A DNA stretch of 37,769 nt from Oscillospiraceae bacterium (GCA_902761635.1 CACWLG010000025.1:1-37769), one strand, 5' to 3'. Counted from the first letter of the stretch, positions 28,296 to 36,909 are shown. The notes: generated by a model from the letters alone, not told the origin. Translations and numbers: made by a program.

Positions 28296-30002
28296 TTATC
28301 CCGTGATCCGGTAGATCGCATAGCCTGTCTCGTCGCTTAAGGGCTGCACCGCCTCCGCCGCGGCATCGGGGTAGTAGCTGCCGCGAAGATACGCGAGGGT
28401 GCGCTCGATGTCGTGGTCGATGAGGCAGACATCCTCCCGGTTCACCATGTCGCGGTAGGGGTTTTCAAGTCCCCAGCGGTCGAGGATCTTTTCAATCTCC
28501 GGGTGGCCCATGCTCCATCCGCCGAGAAGCAGCAGCCTTTCCGCGTAGCGGGCGGGCGGCGTCTCCAGCGGGGTGTAGAGCGTGTGGTCCACGGCCCAGA
28601 CCTTCACGAGATAGAGCTGCCCGTCGTCCTCCAGAAGCCGCCGCACCGCGGCCTTCTCCGCGCTCTTGTCCTCGATGCGGTTGTGGCTGTCATAGCGGCA
28701 CCAGTCGCGGTTCGTGCGCCAGGTGACAAAGAGGCTCAAAAACAGCACCGCCGTGAGCAGGAGCTTCTCATCCTTCAGGCGCTTTTCGTCCATCAGAAAG
28801 CTCAGCACCACCGCCATCGCGAGAAAGAGACCCATGTCCACGCGGTTTGCAAGATACCGGTCGGCGTAGATCATCAGAAGATAGAGAAGAACGAACATGC
28901 CGCCGAGAACCCCGAGGCTCAGCCAGGTCCCGGCCCGCCGCTTTCCGCAGGCAAGCCAGATCATCAGCATAAACGCAAAGCCCCAGAAGGGGCGGTCCCC
29001 GGTAAAGCCCATCAGGCACTCGTTGAGAAAGACGCCCAGGCACTCGCCCGCTGTGCGGCGGGGGACCAGCGCGTCCCGCGCGGCGATCAGGGCTTCAAGG
29101 TTTTCCTGATTGAAGCGCTCCGTGTCGTAAAAGCTCCACTGCTTCATCAGGCGGACAAAGTTATCGTCCATGCCGACAGCCTCATAGGCCTCCGGCATCT
29201 GGGCGTAGTCCGGGGTCTGGAAGTCCAGGAAGGCGCTGCGGGTGTCGTTGAAATCCCGGAAGCCTCCGAGAGCCGGCTGCCTCCACATCGCAAGATCAAA
29301 CCTAAAGAGCCCCGCTGCCAGCGCTGCCAGCAGCGCAAAGGGCGCGAGAAAGCGCAGATACCGCTTCACCCTCTCCCCGGGGGCAAGGCGAAGGCTTTCC
29401 TCCCGGATCTCCAGAAGCACCGTGAGGCAGGGCGCCGCCATCAAAAGCGCGCAGACGCCGAATTCCTCAAAGCGCCACACATAGCCGCAGAGCGCGAGGA
29501 GCAGGCCGAGGCAGAGCGGCGTTTTCAAAACCCGCCCCTCGGCATTGCGAAGGGCGTGGAGCATGAGGGCTATGCCGCCCACGGTGCCGAGGGCGGCGGG
29601 CTTTGAAAAGTTCATGCTGAGACAGGAATCCGTCCCGAAGGCAAAGAGCAGCACCGCCGTCATGATGAGCGCGGGGAAGAGGCGATAACGCCGCAGCAGC
29701 ACCCAGGTGAGGGCCGTGAAGCCCAGGTATACAAGCAGAATCTGCAAGGCCGAGTACCAGTTGAAGCCGTCGCCGAGTACGGTGTAAACCGTCTTCAGGA
29801 GAAAGCCCAGCGTGATGTTGAGAAAGGGCACATAGGCCGTCTTCGTGCTGAGCTGCCCGTCGACGAATTTGGAGATAAAGAGATCGTCGTTCGTCTCCCA
29901 CATGGGAGCAAAGGCCGTGAGCATCAGCGCGAGAAAAGCGGCATTGAGGGCAAAGGCCAGCACAATGCGCGGCCAGGCCCGTGTATTCCATTGTTCCTTC
30001 AT
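28296..30002 (-). CDS. Multi-pass membrane protein, paralogue of the upstream gene (GT-C-like?)
   Basis: I do not recognise a named family. The 568-residue product has about ten hydrophobic helices and a soluble C-terminal part of about 130 residues. It is a clear paralogue of the gene just upstream: both have NDD then S-KFVDGQ or S-AFVDGQ after the first helix and TAYVPFLNI/TAYIPYINI. Both also share MPEAYEA.G, GECLG.FL, ENPYRD and a C-terminal S.ETG..IYRI. A first helix followed by an acidic outer loop, many helices and a soluble tail is the plan of GT-C membrane glycosyltransferases; this is inference. GAGGAAGG precedes the start, 10 bases after the previous stop. Confidence 0.8.
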   Translation of the reverse strand: MKEQWNTRAWPRIVLAFALNAAFLALMLTAFAPMWETNDDLFISKFVDGQLSTKTAYVPFLNITLGFLLKTVYTVLGDGFNWYSALQILLVYLGFTALTWVLLRRYRLFPALIMTAVLLFAFGTDSCLSMNFSKPAALGTVGGIALMLHALRNAEGRVLKTPLCLGLLLALCGYVWRFEEFGVCALLMAAPCLTVLLEIREESLRLAPGERVKRYLRFLAPFALLAALAAGLFRFDLAMWRQPALGGFRDFNDTRSAFLDFQTPDYAQMPEAYEAVGMDDNFVRLMKQWSFYDTERFNQENLEALIAARDALVPRRTAGECLGVFLNECLMGFTGDRPFWGFAFMLMIWLACGKRRAGTWLSLGVLGGMFVLLYLLMIYADRYLANRVDMGLFLAMAVVLSFLMDEKRLKDEKLLLTAVLFLSLFVTWRTNRDWCRYDSHNRIEDKSAEKAAVRRLLEDDGQLYLVKVWAVDHTLYTPLETPPARYAERLLLLGGWSMGHPEIEKILDRWGLENPYRDMVNREDVCLIDHDIERTLAYLRGSYYPDAAAEAVQPLSDETGYAIYRITG

Positions 30003-30012
30003 GGCGCCTTCC

Positions 30013-31692
30013 TCACTTCAGGATCCGGTAAATGCTGAGGCCCGTTTCCGAGCTGAGCGGTTCGACCGGCTCCGCCTTCGCGTGCGGATCGTAGTGCTCG
30101 CGGATGAAGCGCAGCGTGAGATCCACGTCGTCCTCGATGATGTATACCTTTTCGTTTCCCACACAGTCGCGGTAGGGGTTTTCCACCCCGTACCGCGCGA
30201 GATTGGCCATGACCGCGGGGTGCAGGCAGTCAAAGCCGCCCAGCAGCACGATCCTGTCCCAGTAACCTTTGCCATAGGGCTCAAAGGGGGACCAGAGCCC
30301 GTCCGTCACCGCGTCGAGCTTGGCAAGGTACACATGGTCCTGATCCGCAAGAAGCCGCTCATACGCGGCGCGGATCTCGCTTTTGTCCTCGGCGGGGGCG
30401 CTGCGGTACCAGTCGCGCATGAGGTAATGGCTCGTGCCGACGGCAGCGAGCAGCACCAGCACGGTCAGCATCTTCTCCCGCCGGAGCTTCTCTCCGTCCA
30501 GCATCAGCGCGAGTACCGCCGAGGCGCAGAGGAAGAGACCCAGATCCACGCGGTCCACCAGATAGCGCCCGCGCCAGATGAGATAGAGATAGGCTGCCCC
30601 GAAGAGCGCGGCCTCTGCCGCGAGACAGACCCAGTCACGCAGCCGGTGCTGTCCCGCCGCAAGCCACAGAACCAGGATCAGCAGAAAGCCGTAGATATGC
30701 AGATTCACAAAGAAGCCCGGCAGGGCCTTGTCCAGGAACAGCCCCAGGCATTCCCCGGGCGAGGGGCGCGGAAAGCGGGCATCCCGCGCGTCCGTGATGG
30801 CCTGCATGGTCTCGGCGGAAAAGACCTCGGGATCAAAATAGTCGCTGAGATACAGAAGCCTCACGTCCGCCTCGGAGAGCCCCAGCGCCTCATAGGCCTC
30901 CGGCATTTCCCCGTAGGCAGGGCGGCCGTAGTCGGAGTAGGCCACGCGCACTCTGTCAAATTCGTGGTAGCGTGTCCAGGGCTCCTTCGACCAGGCCCAC
31001 TCGTTCACGGCAAAGAGACCCGCCGAGAGCACCAGCACCAGCGCGAAGGGGAGGGCGAGCCGCCCGAAGCGACGAAGCTTTTCGCCCGCACTGTCCCCTG
31101 CCGCGGCGATGCCCCAGAGGGGCCGCAGGCAGAGAACCGCCATGAGCGCGAAGCAGGGCAGAAACTCCATGCTGCGCAGCATAAAGCCCATCACGGAAAG
31201 CAGTACCCCGAGAAGGGTTGCCGCCGGGTGCCGCCCCTCGTTTTCAAAGGCGTAGAGCAGCAGGGCCGTCCCGCCCACGGTGCAGACCGCGGCGGTCTTG
31301 GTGTAGCTGATGATGCAGTACACATCCACGCCGAAAAAGAGCAGCAGCACCGCCGTGACCGCGGCGCCCCGGAGAGCGCCGAGCCGCTCACAGAGCGAGA
31401 AGGAGAGCGCGGTGAAGCTCACATACAAAAGTGCGTACTGGCAGAAGGTGTGCCATGCTGTCTCCCGCCCGAGAACGTCATAAATGCCCTTGAGCGCCGC
31501 CCCCAGCACGATGTTGATGTAGGGGATGTAGGCGGTGGGCTTAGCCATCTGCCCGTCCACGAAGGCGGAGAGGGTGGGGTCGTCGTTGCTCTCAAAGCCG
31601 ACGCGCACGATGATCACCGCCAGCACCAGGAAGACGGCGTTCAGGATCAGGGCCGCGCGGAGGCTCCTGGCCCGGCTGTGTCCGCTTTTCAA
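30013..31692 (-). CDS. Multi-pass membrane protein, paralogue of the downstream gene (GT-C-like?)
   Basis: The product is 559 residues if it begins at the TTG at 31692, whose TTGA overlaps the galT stop and has GGAGAG eight bases upstream. A longer open frame runs back into galT, but that part is an out-of-frame shadow. Helix 1 (about residues 10-28) is followed by ESNDDPTLSAFVDGQ, then about ten helices, with a soluble tail from about 430. The close paralogue next to it has the same block order and length, so the pair arose by tandem duplication. Function unknown; a membrane glycosyltransferase or polymer-assembly role is a guess from topology and from galT upstream. Confidence 0.78.
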   Translation of the reverse strand: MKSGHSRARSLRAALILNAVFLVLAVIIVRVGFESNDDPTLSAFVDGQMAKPTAYIPYINIVLGAALKGIYDVLGRETAWHTFCQYALLYVSFTALSFSLCERLGALRGAAVTAVLLLFFGVDVYCIISYTKTAAVCTVGGTALLLYAFENEGRHPAATLLGVLLSVMGFMLRSMEFLPCFALMAVLCLRPLWGIAAAGDSAGEKLRRFGRLALPFALVLVLSAGLFAVNEWAWSKEPWTRYHEFDRVRVAYSDYGRPAYGEMPEAYEALGLSEADVRLLYLSDYFDPEVFSAETMQAITDARDARFPRPSPGECLGLFLDKALPGFFVNLHIYGFLLILVLWLAAGQHRLRDWVCLAAEAALFGAAYLYLIWRGRYLVDRVDLGLFLCASAVLALMLDGEKLRREKMLTVLVLLAAVGTSHYLMRDWYRSAPAEDKSEIRAAYERLLADQDHVYLAKLDAVTDGLWSPFEPYGKGYWDRIVLLGGFDCLHPAVMANLARYGVENPYRDCVGNEKVYIIEDDVDLTLRFIREHYDPHAKAEPVEPLSSETGLSIYRILK

Positions 31693-33179
31693 CGCACGCT
31701 CTCCGCAAAGCGCAGGAAGGCGGCATGGCCCGCCGCGTCGCGCTTGAAGACGCCGGCATGCTCCAGCACCTTCATGAACACCACGCCCACCTCCTGGCGG
31801 AGAATGGACTCGGTGTTTTCGGCGGTGAAGGTATAGCGGGTTCTGAGCTCCTCGACCCACGCGGCGTGCTTTGCGCAGTTCTCGCTTGCGCTGATGTCGC
31901 CGCCCGAGACGATCAGGCCCTCCAGCTCCCTGAGCTCGTTTTTCAGCCGCGCGGGCAGCACTGCAAGACCCATGACCTCAATGAGACCGATGTTCTCCTT
32001 CTTGATGTGATGCAGCTCCTGGTGCGGGTGAAAGAGGCCGAGAGGGTACTCCTCGGTCGTGAGGTTGTTGCGCAGGACAAGGTCCATCTCAAAGTCCGCG
32101 CCCCGGCGGCGGGCGATGGGCGTGATGGTGTTGTGCTTCTCCCCGTCCGTCTCGGCAAAGACGGTGACGGAGGGATCGGAGTAGCCGCGCCAGGCTTTGA
32201 GGATCTTTTCGGCCAGCTCTGCCACGCGCGCCTTGTCCCCGGCGCGCAGTCGGATGACGGACATGGGCCACTTGACGATGCCGGCCTGCACGTCCTCAAA
32301 GCCCCCGAACGTGAGCGGAGTCTCGATCTCGGCCCTTGCCATGGCGAAGGTGTAGTGCCCGCCCTGGAAGTGGTCGTGGCTCAGAATCGAGCCGCCCACG
32401 ATGGGCAGGTCCGCGTTGCTGCCGAGGAAGTAGTGGGGGAAGAGATCGACGAAGTCCAGCAGCTTGTTGAAGGCTGTCCGGTCGATCTTCATGGGCACAT
32501 GGCGCTGGTTGAGCACGATGCAGTGCTCGTTATAATAGACGTAGGGGGAATACTGCAGACAGAAGTCCTCGCCGTTGAGCTTAAGGGGAATGAGGCGGTG
32601 GTTATAGCGCCCGGGATAATCGAGACGGCCCGCATAGCCCTCAGCCTCCCGGCACAGCAGGCACTTGGGGTAGCCGCTGGCCTTGGCCTTGCCCGCGGCG
32701 GCGATGGCCTTGGGGTCCTTTTCGGGCTTGGAGAGATTCACCGTGATGTCAAGCTCGCCGTACTCGGTGGCGCTTTTCCACTTGAGGTCCTTTACCACGC
32801 GGTAGCTGCGGATGTAGTCGCTGGCGCGGCTGAGATGGTAGTAGTAGTCCGTGGCCTTCTCCGGGCTCTCGGCATAGAGGGCCTGGAATTTGCGGATGAC
32901 CTCCGAGGGCCGCGGGGTCAGAAGGCCCATCAGGCGGGAGTCGAAGAGGTCCTTCTCCGTGATGCTGTCGTCCAGCAGCCCGTGCTCCACCCCGTAGGCG
33001 ATGAGCTCCGCAAGTATGGGCTCCAGATCGTTATGATCCTCCGCACGCTCGGGGCGGGTGAAGCTGTCAAGCCCCAGGGCGTTCAGCAGGGCGTTTTCCG
33101 CCCAGACGCGGTCGCACTCCTCGATGAGGCCCTGCGCCAGGGCGTAGTTTACCAGTTTTTCAATGCTGCCGTCGATCAT
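31689..33179 (-). CDS. galT: UDP-glucose--hexose-1-phosphate uridylyltransferase, class II
   Basis: GalT exchanges UMP between UDP-glucose and galactose 1-phosphate in the Leloir pathway. The 496-residue length and sequence fit the Firmicute class II enzymes, not the 350-residue class I. GGSILSHDHFQGG carries the active-site histidines. NEHCIVLNQRHVPMKI, AIARRRGADFEMDLVLRNN (preceded by TITP) and GLFHPHQELHHIKKENIG are further class II blocks. The ATG overlaps the tex stop as ATGA. No galK or galE is in the window. Other hexose 1-phosphates are possible substrates. Confidence 0.95.
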   Translation of the reverse strand: MIDGSIEKLVNYALAQGLIEECDRVWAENALLNALGLDSFTRPERAEDHNDLEPILAELIAYGVEHGLLDDSITEKDLFDSRLMGLLTPRPSEVIRKFQALYAESPEKATDYYYHLSRASDYIRSYRVVKDLKWKSATEYGELDITVNLSKPEKDPKAIAAAGKAKASGYPKCLLCREAEGYAGRLDYPGRYNHRLIPLKLNGEDFCLQYSPYVYYNEHCIVLNQRHVPMKIDRTAFNKLLDFVDLFPHYFLGSNADLPIVGGSILSHDHFQGGHYTFAMARAEIETPLTFGGFEDVQAGIVKWPMSVIRLRAGDKARVAELAEKILKAWRGYSDPSVTVFAETDGEKHNTITPIARRRGADFEMDLVLRNNLTTEEYPLGLFHPHQELHHIKKENIGLIEVMGLAVLPARLKNELRELEGLIVSGGDISASENCAKHAAWVEELRTRYTFTAENTESILRQEVGVVFMKVLEHAGVFKRDAAGHAAFLRFAESVR

Positions 33180-35341
33180 GATTCGTACTCCTTTACATCT
33201 TTTATAGACAGGGAGATGCGGTGTTTTTTCTCGTCCACGTCAAGGACCACGACCTTGACGATATCCCCCACAGCAAGCACCTCGCTCGGGTGGCGGATGA
33301 ATTTATTGCTGATGCGGGAGACATGCACAAGGCCGTCCTGATGAACGCCGATGTCCACAAACGCGCCGAAGTCGATGACATTGCGCACCGTACCGGTGAG
33401 CACCATGCCGGGCTTGAGATCCTTGATCTCCAGCACGTCCTTGCGCAGCAGGACCGGCGGCAGCTCGTCGCGCGGGTCACGCCCGGGCTTTAAGAGTTCG
33501 GAGATGATATCGTTCAGCGTCGGAACGCCTACGCCGCACTCCTCTGCGGCCTTGTCCGTGCCGCAGGCGGCCACGCGGGCCTTGAGCTCCCTGATGCTGC
33601 CCGCCTTCACATCTTCCAGCGTGTAGCCGCAGAGCTTCAGGAGCTTTTCCGCCGCGGCATAGCTCTCCGGGTGGACGGCGGTGTTGTCCAGCACCTGGCT
33701 GCTCTCCGGCACGCGCAGGAAGCCGGCGCATTGCTGGAAGGCCTTGGGGCCCAGCTTCGGAACCTTGTTGATGGCCTTGCGGCTCAGAAAGGCGCCGTTT
33801 TCCTCGCGGTAGGTGACGATGTTCTTCGCCGTCGTCTTGTTGAGGCCCGACACCCGCTGCAAAAGCGCGGGGGAGGCGGTGTTGATGTCCACGCCCACGG
33901 CGTTCACGCAGTCCTCCACCACGCCGTCCAGCGTCTCGGCCAGGCGCGCCTGGGGCATGTCGTGCTGATACTGGCCTACGCCGATGGCCATGGGGTCGAT
34001 TTTCACAAGCTCCGCCAGCGGGTCCTGCAGCCGCCGCGCGATGGAGACGGCGGAGCGCAGGTTCACGTCATAATCGGGAAACTCCTCCGCCGCGAGCTTT
34101 GACGCGGAGTAGACCGAGGCGCCCGCCTCGTTCACAATGGCGTAGCTCACGTCGCCGTGGAGCTGTTCGATCATCTCCACGGTCATCTGCTCGGTCTCAC
34201 GGGAGGCGGTGCCGTTGCCGATGGCGATGTGGGCCACGCCGTCCTTCCTGATGAGGGCCGAGAGGGTGCGGATGGCCTCCTGCTTGCGCGCCTCGGAGAA
34301 GGTGGGGTAGACCACTGCCGTGTCCAGCACCTTGCCGGTCCCGTCCACCACGGCCACCTTGCAGCCGTTGCGGTAGCCGGGGTCAAGCCCCATGGTGACC
34401 TTGCCCTTCACCGGCGGCTGCATCAGCAGGGGCCGGAGGTTCAGACCGAACATTTTGATGGCGCCCTCGTTTGCCGTGTCGGTGAGGGCGTTTCTGGTCT
34501 CGCGCTCCATGGAGGGGAAGATGAGCCGGTCGTAGGCGTCATCGCAGGCTGCGCGCACAAAGGCCATGGCGGCGCTGCCCGGCCGGATCACGGCCCGGCG
34601 CACCTTTTGCAGGGCCTGGTCCCGGTCCAGCTCGATCGAGACCTTGAGAAAGCCCTCCTTCTCCCCGCGGTTGACGGCGAGGATCTGGTGTCCCTGCAGC
34701 CTGGTGAGGGCCGTCGTGAAGTCATAATACAGGCGGTAAACGGAGTCGTCCTCCGTGGCGGCCTCGCTGTGCAAAAGCCCCCGGGCGCCGATCAGCTCGC
34801 GCAGCATGGCGCGGATGGAGGCATCGTCCGAGATGTTCTCGGCAATGATGTCCGAGGCCCCGGCCAGCGCGTCCGCCGCGGTCTCCACGCCCTTCTCGGG
34901 ATCAACATAGGCCTCGGCCAGTTTTTCCGGCGCGGGGCAGTCCGGCTTCTGGGCGAAGAGCTCCAGCGCCAGCGGCTCAAGGCCCTTTTCCTTGGCCATG
35001 GTGGCCCGGGTGCGGCGCTTGGGCTTATAGGGACGGTAGAGGTCCTCCAGCACAGCGAGGGTTTCAGCCGCATCAATGGCGGCGGCCAGCTCCTCGGTGA
35101 GCTTGCCCTGCTCGGCAATGCTGTTTTTCACGGTCTCCTTGCGCTCAAAGAGGCCGCGCAGATAATTCAGCCGCTCCTCCAGCGTGCGCAGGGCGGTGTC
35201 GTCCATGGCGCCGTGCAGCTCCTTGCGGTAGCGGGCAATAAAGGGGATCGTGTTTCCTTCGTCGAGAAGATTGATAACGTTTTCGATATGGTTCAGAGGC
35301 CGGTCGAGCTCCCGGGACAGGATTTCGCTGATGCTTTCCAT
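33176..35341 (-). CDS. tex: Tex-family RNA-binding transcription accessory protein
   Basis: Tex is a cytoplasmic nucleic-acid-binding protein tied to transcription and RNA metabolism. The 721 residues show the usual order: a helical Tex-like N-terminus (NTIPFIARYRKELHG; LEDLYRPYKPKRRTRATMAKEKGL), the YqgF/RNase H-like domain (MGLDPGYRNGCKVAVVD near 320), then helix-hairpin-helix units (VDINTASPALLQRVSGLNKT). A C-terminal S1 domain follows from about 640 (GMVLTGTVRNVIDFGAFVDIG). AAAGGAG lies before the ATG, with a strong promoter upstream. It heads the operon with galT and the two membrane proteins. Confidence 0.96.
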   Translation of the reverse strand: MESISEILSRELDRPLNHIENVINLLDEGNTIPFIARYRKELHGAMDDTALRTLEERLNYLRGLFERKETVKNSIAEQGKLTEELAAAIDAAETLAVLEDLYRPYKPKRRTRATMAKEKGLEPLALELFAQKPDCPAPEKLAEAYVDPEKGVETAADALAGASDIIAENISDDASIRAMLRELIGARGLLHSEAATEDDSVYRLYYDFTTALTRLQGHQILAVNRGEKEGFLKVSIELDRDQALQKVRRAVIRPGSAAMAFVRAACDDAYDRLIFPSMERETRNALTDTANEGAIKMFGLNLRPLLMQPPVKGKVTMGLDPGYRNGCKVAVVDGTGKVLDTAVVYPTFSEARKQEAIRTLSALIRKDGVAHIAIGNGTASRETEQMTVEMIEQLHGDVSYAIVNEAGASVYSASKLAAEEFPDYDVNLRSAVSIARRLQDPLAELVKIDPMAIGVGQYQHDMPQARLAETLDGVVEDCVNAVGVDINTASPALLQRVSGLNKTTAKNIVTYREENGAFLSRKAINKVPKLGPKAFQQCAGFLRVPESSQVLDNTAVHPESYAAAEKLLKLCGYTLEDVKAGSIRELKARVAACGTDKAAEECGVGVPTLNDIISELLKPGRDPRDELPPVLLRKDVLEIKDLKPGMVLTGTVRNVIDFGAFVDIGVHQDGLVHVSRISNKFIRHPSEVLAVGDIVKVVVLDVDEKKHRISLSIKDVKEYES

Positions 35342-35375
35342 GTTTTCTCCTTTGAAGTTGGTTTACTAAAACAGG

Positions 35376-35404
35376 ATTATAACATGTTCCCTCAGCAGGA
35401 ACAA
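35376..35404 (-). promoter_or_regulatory. tex promoter (extended -10)
   Basis: On the minus strand TTGTTC (35404-35399) and TATAAT (35381-35376) are 17 bp apart, with TGT before the -10 box. Transcription would start near 35369, about 28 bases before the ATG. Confidence 0.85.
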
Positions 35405-35475
35405 GCACCGGAACCTATTTTTCTCCGGGGCAAAAGCCGGGCTGAAAAGGAAGAACGAGAAAAGAAAAAAAGCGC

Positions 35476-35504
35476 TTGACAAGTCGAGCATCAAATGCTA
35501 TTAT
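35476..35504 (+). promoter_or_regulatory. tRNA-Leu promoter
   Basis: A perfect -35 TTGACA (35476-35481) is 17 bp from TATTAT (35499-35504). Transcription would start near 35511, 12 bases before the mature tRNA. It is divergent from the tex promoter. Confidence 0.9.
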
Positions 35505-35522
35505 AATCAAGCTTTCACAGAT

Positions 35523-35610
35523 GCGCGAGTGGTGGAATTGGCAGACTCGCTAGATTCAGGTTCTAGTGTCCACTCCGGACGTGCGGGTTCAAGTCCCGCC
35601 TCGCGCACCA
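35523..35610 (+). tRNA. tRNA-Leu (anticodon CAG)
   Basis: The acceptor stem GCGCGAG pairs with CTCGCGC, followed by A and an encoded CCA. The anticodon stem CTAGA/TCTAG encloses the loop TTCAGGT, giving anticodon CAG, which reads CUG. A long variable arm (around GTCCACTCCGGAC) marks a class II tRNA, and GTTCAAGTC is the T loop. All 88 bases fold as a normal tRNA-Leu. Such genes are common integration sites, and the DNA after it is accessory in character. Confidence 0.97.
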
Positions 35611-35613
35611 ATT

Positions 35614-35660
35614 AAGTTCCGAAAAATACTCAGAAATGAGATTTTTCGGAACTTTTTCTT
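35614..35660 (+). terminator. Terminator of the tRNA-Leu transcript
   Basis: AAGTTCCGAAAAAT pairs with ATTTTTCGGAACTT. An inner CTCAGAAATGAG hairpin caps it, and a TTTTTCTTTTTATT tract follows. It begins 3 bases after the tRNA CCA. Confidence 0.93.
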
Positions 35661-35686
35661 TTTATTCGCATTTGGAAGATTTTCCC

Positions 35687-35706
35687 GTTCTAACACAGTT
35701 CTAACA
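35687..35706 (+). repeat. Tandem direct repeat downstream of tRNA-Leu
   Basis: GTTCTAACA occurs twice, at 35687-35695 and 35698-35706, giving an 11-bp period in the 200-bp stretch between tRNA-Leu and tnpV. Short direct repeats on one face of the helix are typical of recombinase or excisionase arm sites, but no integrase is present. Apart from this and the terminator I see nothing in 35611-35797. Confidence 0.35.
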
Positions 35707-35810
35707 TAAACGACTTTATGGGCAATCACGGTTTGTTGCATCACGATACAGGGCAGCGATTTTGCTGCGCAGTGAAGAAAAAAATTTTGTGACTGTAAAG
35801 GAGTTTGTAT

Positions 35811-36158
35811 ATGGAACTCAGATATGTAAAATCCGGCGATTATTATCTCCCCGATCTCTTCCTCCCCGAAGGAAATTACACGATTGGCAAGTATGGCCGT
35901 CTGCGCCGGGAATACCTTAAAGAGCATCGCCCAATCATCTTCAACAGTCTGATTCTCTCTGGTGAGCTATATCCGCACCTTTCTGAGATCGACCGTGTTT
36001 GTGTTGAGCATATGGACTTGCTCACCCGGCAGATGGCTGACCGGGAGGGTGTGACCGAAGCTCTCAAGGCTGCCGATCAAATGGAGTGGGTCAGGCGGAT
36101 GAACAACATCCGGAGTCGCGCCGAAGAGATCGTGCTCAACGAGCTTGTTTACTGCTGA
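35811..36158 (+). CDS. TnpV-family transposon-encoded protein
   Basis: The 115-residue product resembles TnpV, a small protein first named in Tn4451-type clostridial mobilizable transposons and common in conjugative elements of gut Firmicutes. Typical features are the N-terminal MELRYVKSGDYYLPDL, LRREYLKEHRP, an LSGELYPHL segment and a C-terminal WVRRMNNIRSRAEEIVLNEL. An excisionase-like accessory role has been proposed for TnpV. The ATG at 35811 has AAAGGAG eight bases upstream; a TTG two codons earlier is not needed. No recombinase lies nearby, so it looks like a left-over of a mobile element. Its DNA is less GC-rich than the core genes. Confidence 0.82.
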   Translation: MELRYVKSGDYYLPDLFLPEGNYTIGKYGRLRREYLKEHRPIIFNSLILSGELYPHLSEIDRVCVEHMDLLTRQMADREGVTEALKAADQMEWVRRMNNIRSRAEEIVLNELVYC

Positions 36159-36171
36159 GGGGGGTGTCTAG

Positions 36172-36453
36172 ATGCAGGTTTTGGAAGACCTCTATATGGG
36201 CAACATTCATCCCAGCGAGCGCAGCTTCAAGAAAGATAGCCAGTATTCCAAGGCGCTCAATGAGGTCGTGAAGGCTGGAGATGCCCTGCTCGGCACCCTG
36301 TCGGAAAAGCAGAAAGAGCAATTTGAAGCCTACATGACCGCGCAGCGTGAGGTCAATGTACTGACCGATTGTGAGACCTTCATCTATGCTTTCCGCCTCG
36401 GCGCGAAGATCATGATGGATGTGCTGACCGGGGGAAAAATGAAAGAACTCTGA
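36172..36453 (+). CDS. DUF6809-family protein
   Basis: The 93-residue product starts MQVLEDLYMGNIHPSERSF and ends in an amphipathic helical part (EAYMTAQREVNVLTDCETFIYAFRLGAKIMMDV). This matches the DUF6809 family as I remember it; the function is unknown, and members are often found in mobile elements near TnpV. It starts 13 bases after the tnpV stop with AGGGGGG as ribosome binding site, so the two form one unit, closed by a terminator. Part of the same two-gene unit recurs as a remnant at 37363-37450. Confidence 0.75.
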   Translation: MQVLEDLYMGNIHPSERSFKKDSQYSKALNEVVKAGDALLGTLSEKQKEQFEAYMTAQREVNVLTDCETFIYAFRLGAKIMMDVLTGGKMKEL

Positions 36454-36465
36454 TGTATGAACGTA

Positions 36466-36508
36466 GCCAGGGCTGACGGCGCTCCGCCAAAGCCCTGGCC
36501 TTTTTTAT
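36466..36508 (+). terminator. Terminator after the DUF6809 gene
   Basis: GCCAGGGCT (36466-36474) pairs with AGCCCTGGC (36491-36499). An inner GGCG/CGCC helix sits in the loop, and six T residues follow. Its end overlaps the last codon of the convergent HEPN gene. A related terminator ends the decayed copy at 37450. Confidence 0.88.
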
Positions 36509-36909
36509 TCTTTATACTGCGTTTCCAGGAACGCCGTAACGGTGTCCAGAAACAATGCCGCATCCGAAACCAGCTTCTTTGTGTCGGAAATGGAGCAGAT
36601 GTAAAAATCCTCATAATCGCTGCGATTGCGAATAATGGACGCCATGGAGATAATCTTGCTCAGTTCCGGTGGGAGCAGTTTGGTTTTCAGCTACTGCTCT
36701 GAGAAGCGGGAAATCACCCCGGAATGCTTTTTATAATCCTCTCCTGTCAGCGCAAGTGTGGCGCGCATAGCATGGAAGATACAGTAATAGGCGCGATTGT
36801 TCGCGGAGGCATAGTCCCCAGCGTCAAGATCGCGGCGGGCGGTTTTGAGCATCTCTCCCGCTCGCTCCAGTCTATACTTCGACAGGTCGATTCTCGCAGC
36901 GTCAAGCAC
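36505..36909 (-). pseudogene. HEPN-domain toxin of an MNT/HEPN pair, with in-frame TAG
   Basis: HEPN proteins of this type are RNase-like toxins paired with MNT nucleotidyltransferase antitoxins. From the GTG at 36909, which overlaps the MNT stop by 8 bases, 72 codons read as HEPN. They include NNRAYYCIFHAMRA with the Arg-X6-His motif (residues 39 and 46) and a KHSGVISRF segment. Codon 73 (36693-36691) is TAG. The same frame then continues without a shift through PPELSKIISMASIIRNRSDYEDFY and DTKKLVSDAALFLDTV to TAA at 36505. The total of about 134 codons is the normal family length, so a single nonsense change, probably of a Tyr codon, is the simplest cause. A truncated product lacking the last two helices could still be made. 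Confidence 0.85.

Noticed and set aside
31690-31860. Longer N-terminus of the first GT-C-like protein, reaching into galT
   Set aside because: The added residues are an Arg/Gly/His-rich out-of-frame reading of galT; the paralogue has no such extension, and a TTG with GGAGAG upstream fits the expected start.
35589-35927. Minus-strand 112-codon frame over the tRNA-Leu terminator
   Set aside because: It runs through the tRNA terminator and into tnpV on the other strand, and does not look like an integrase end.
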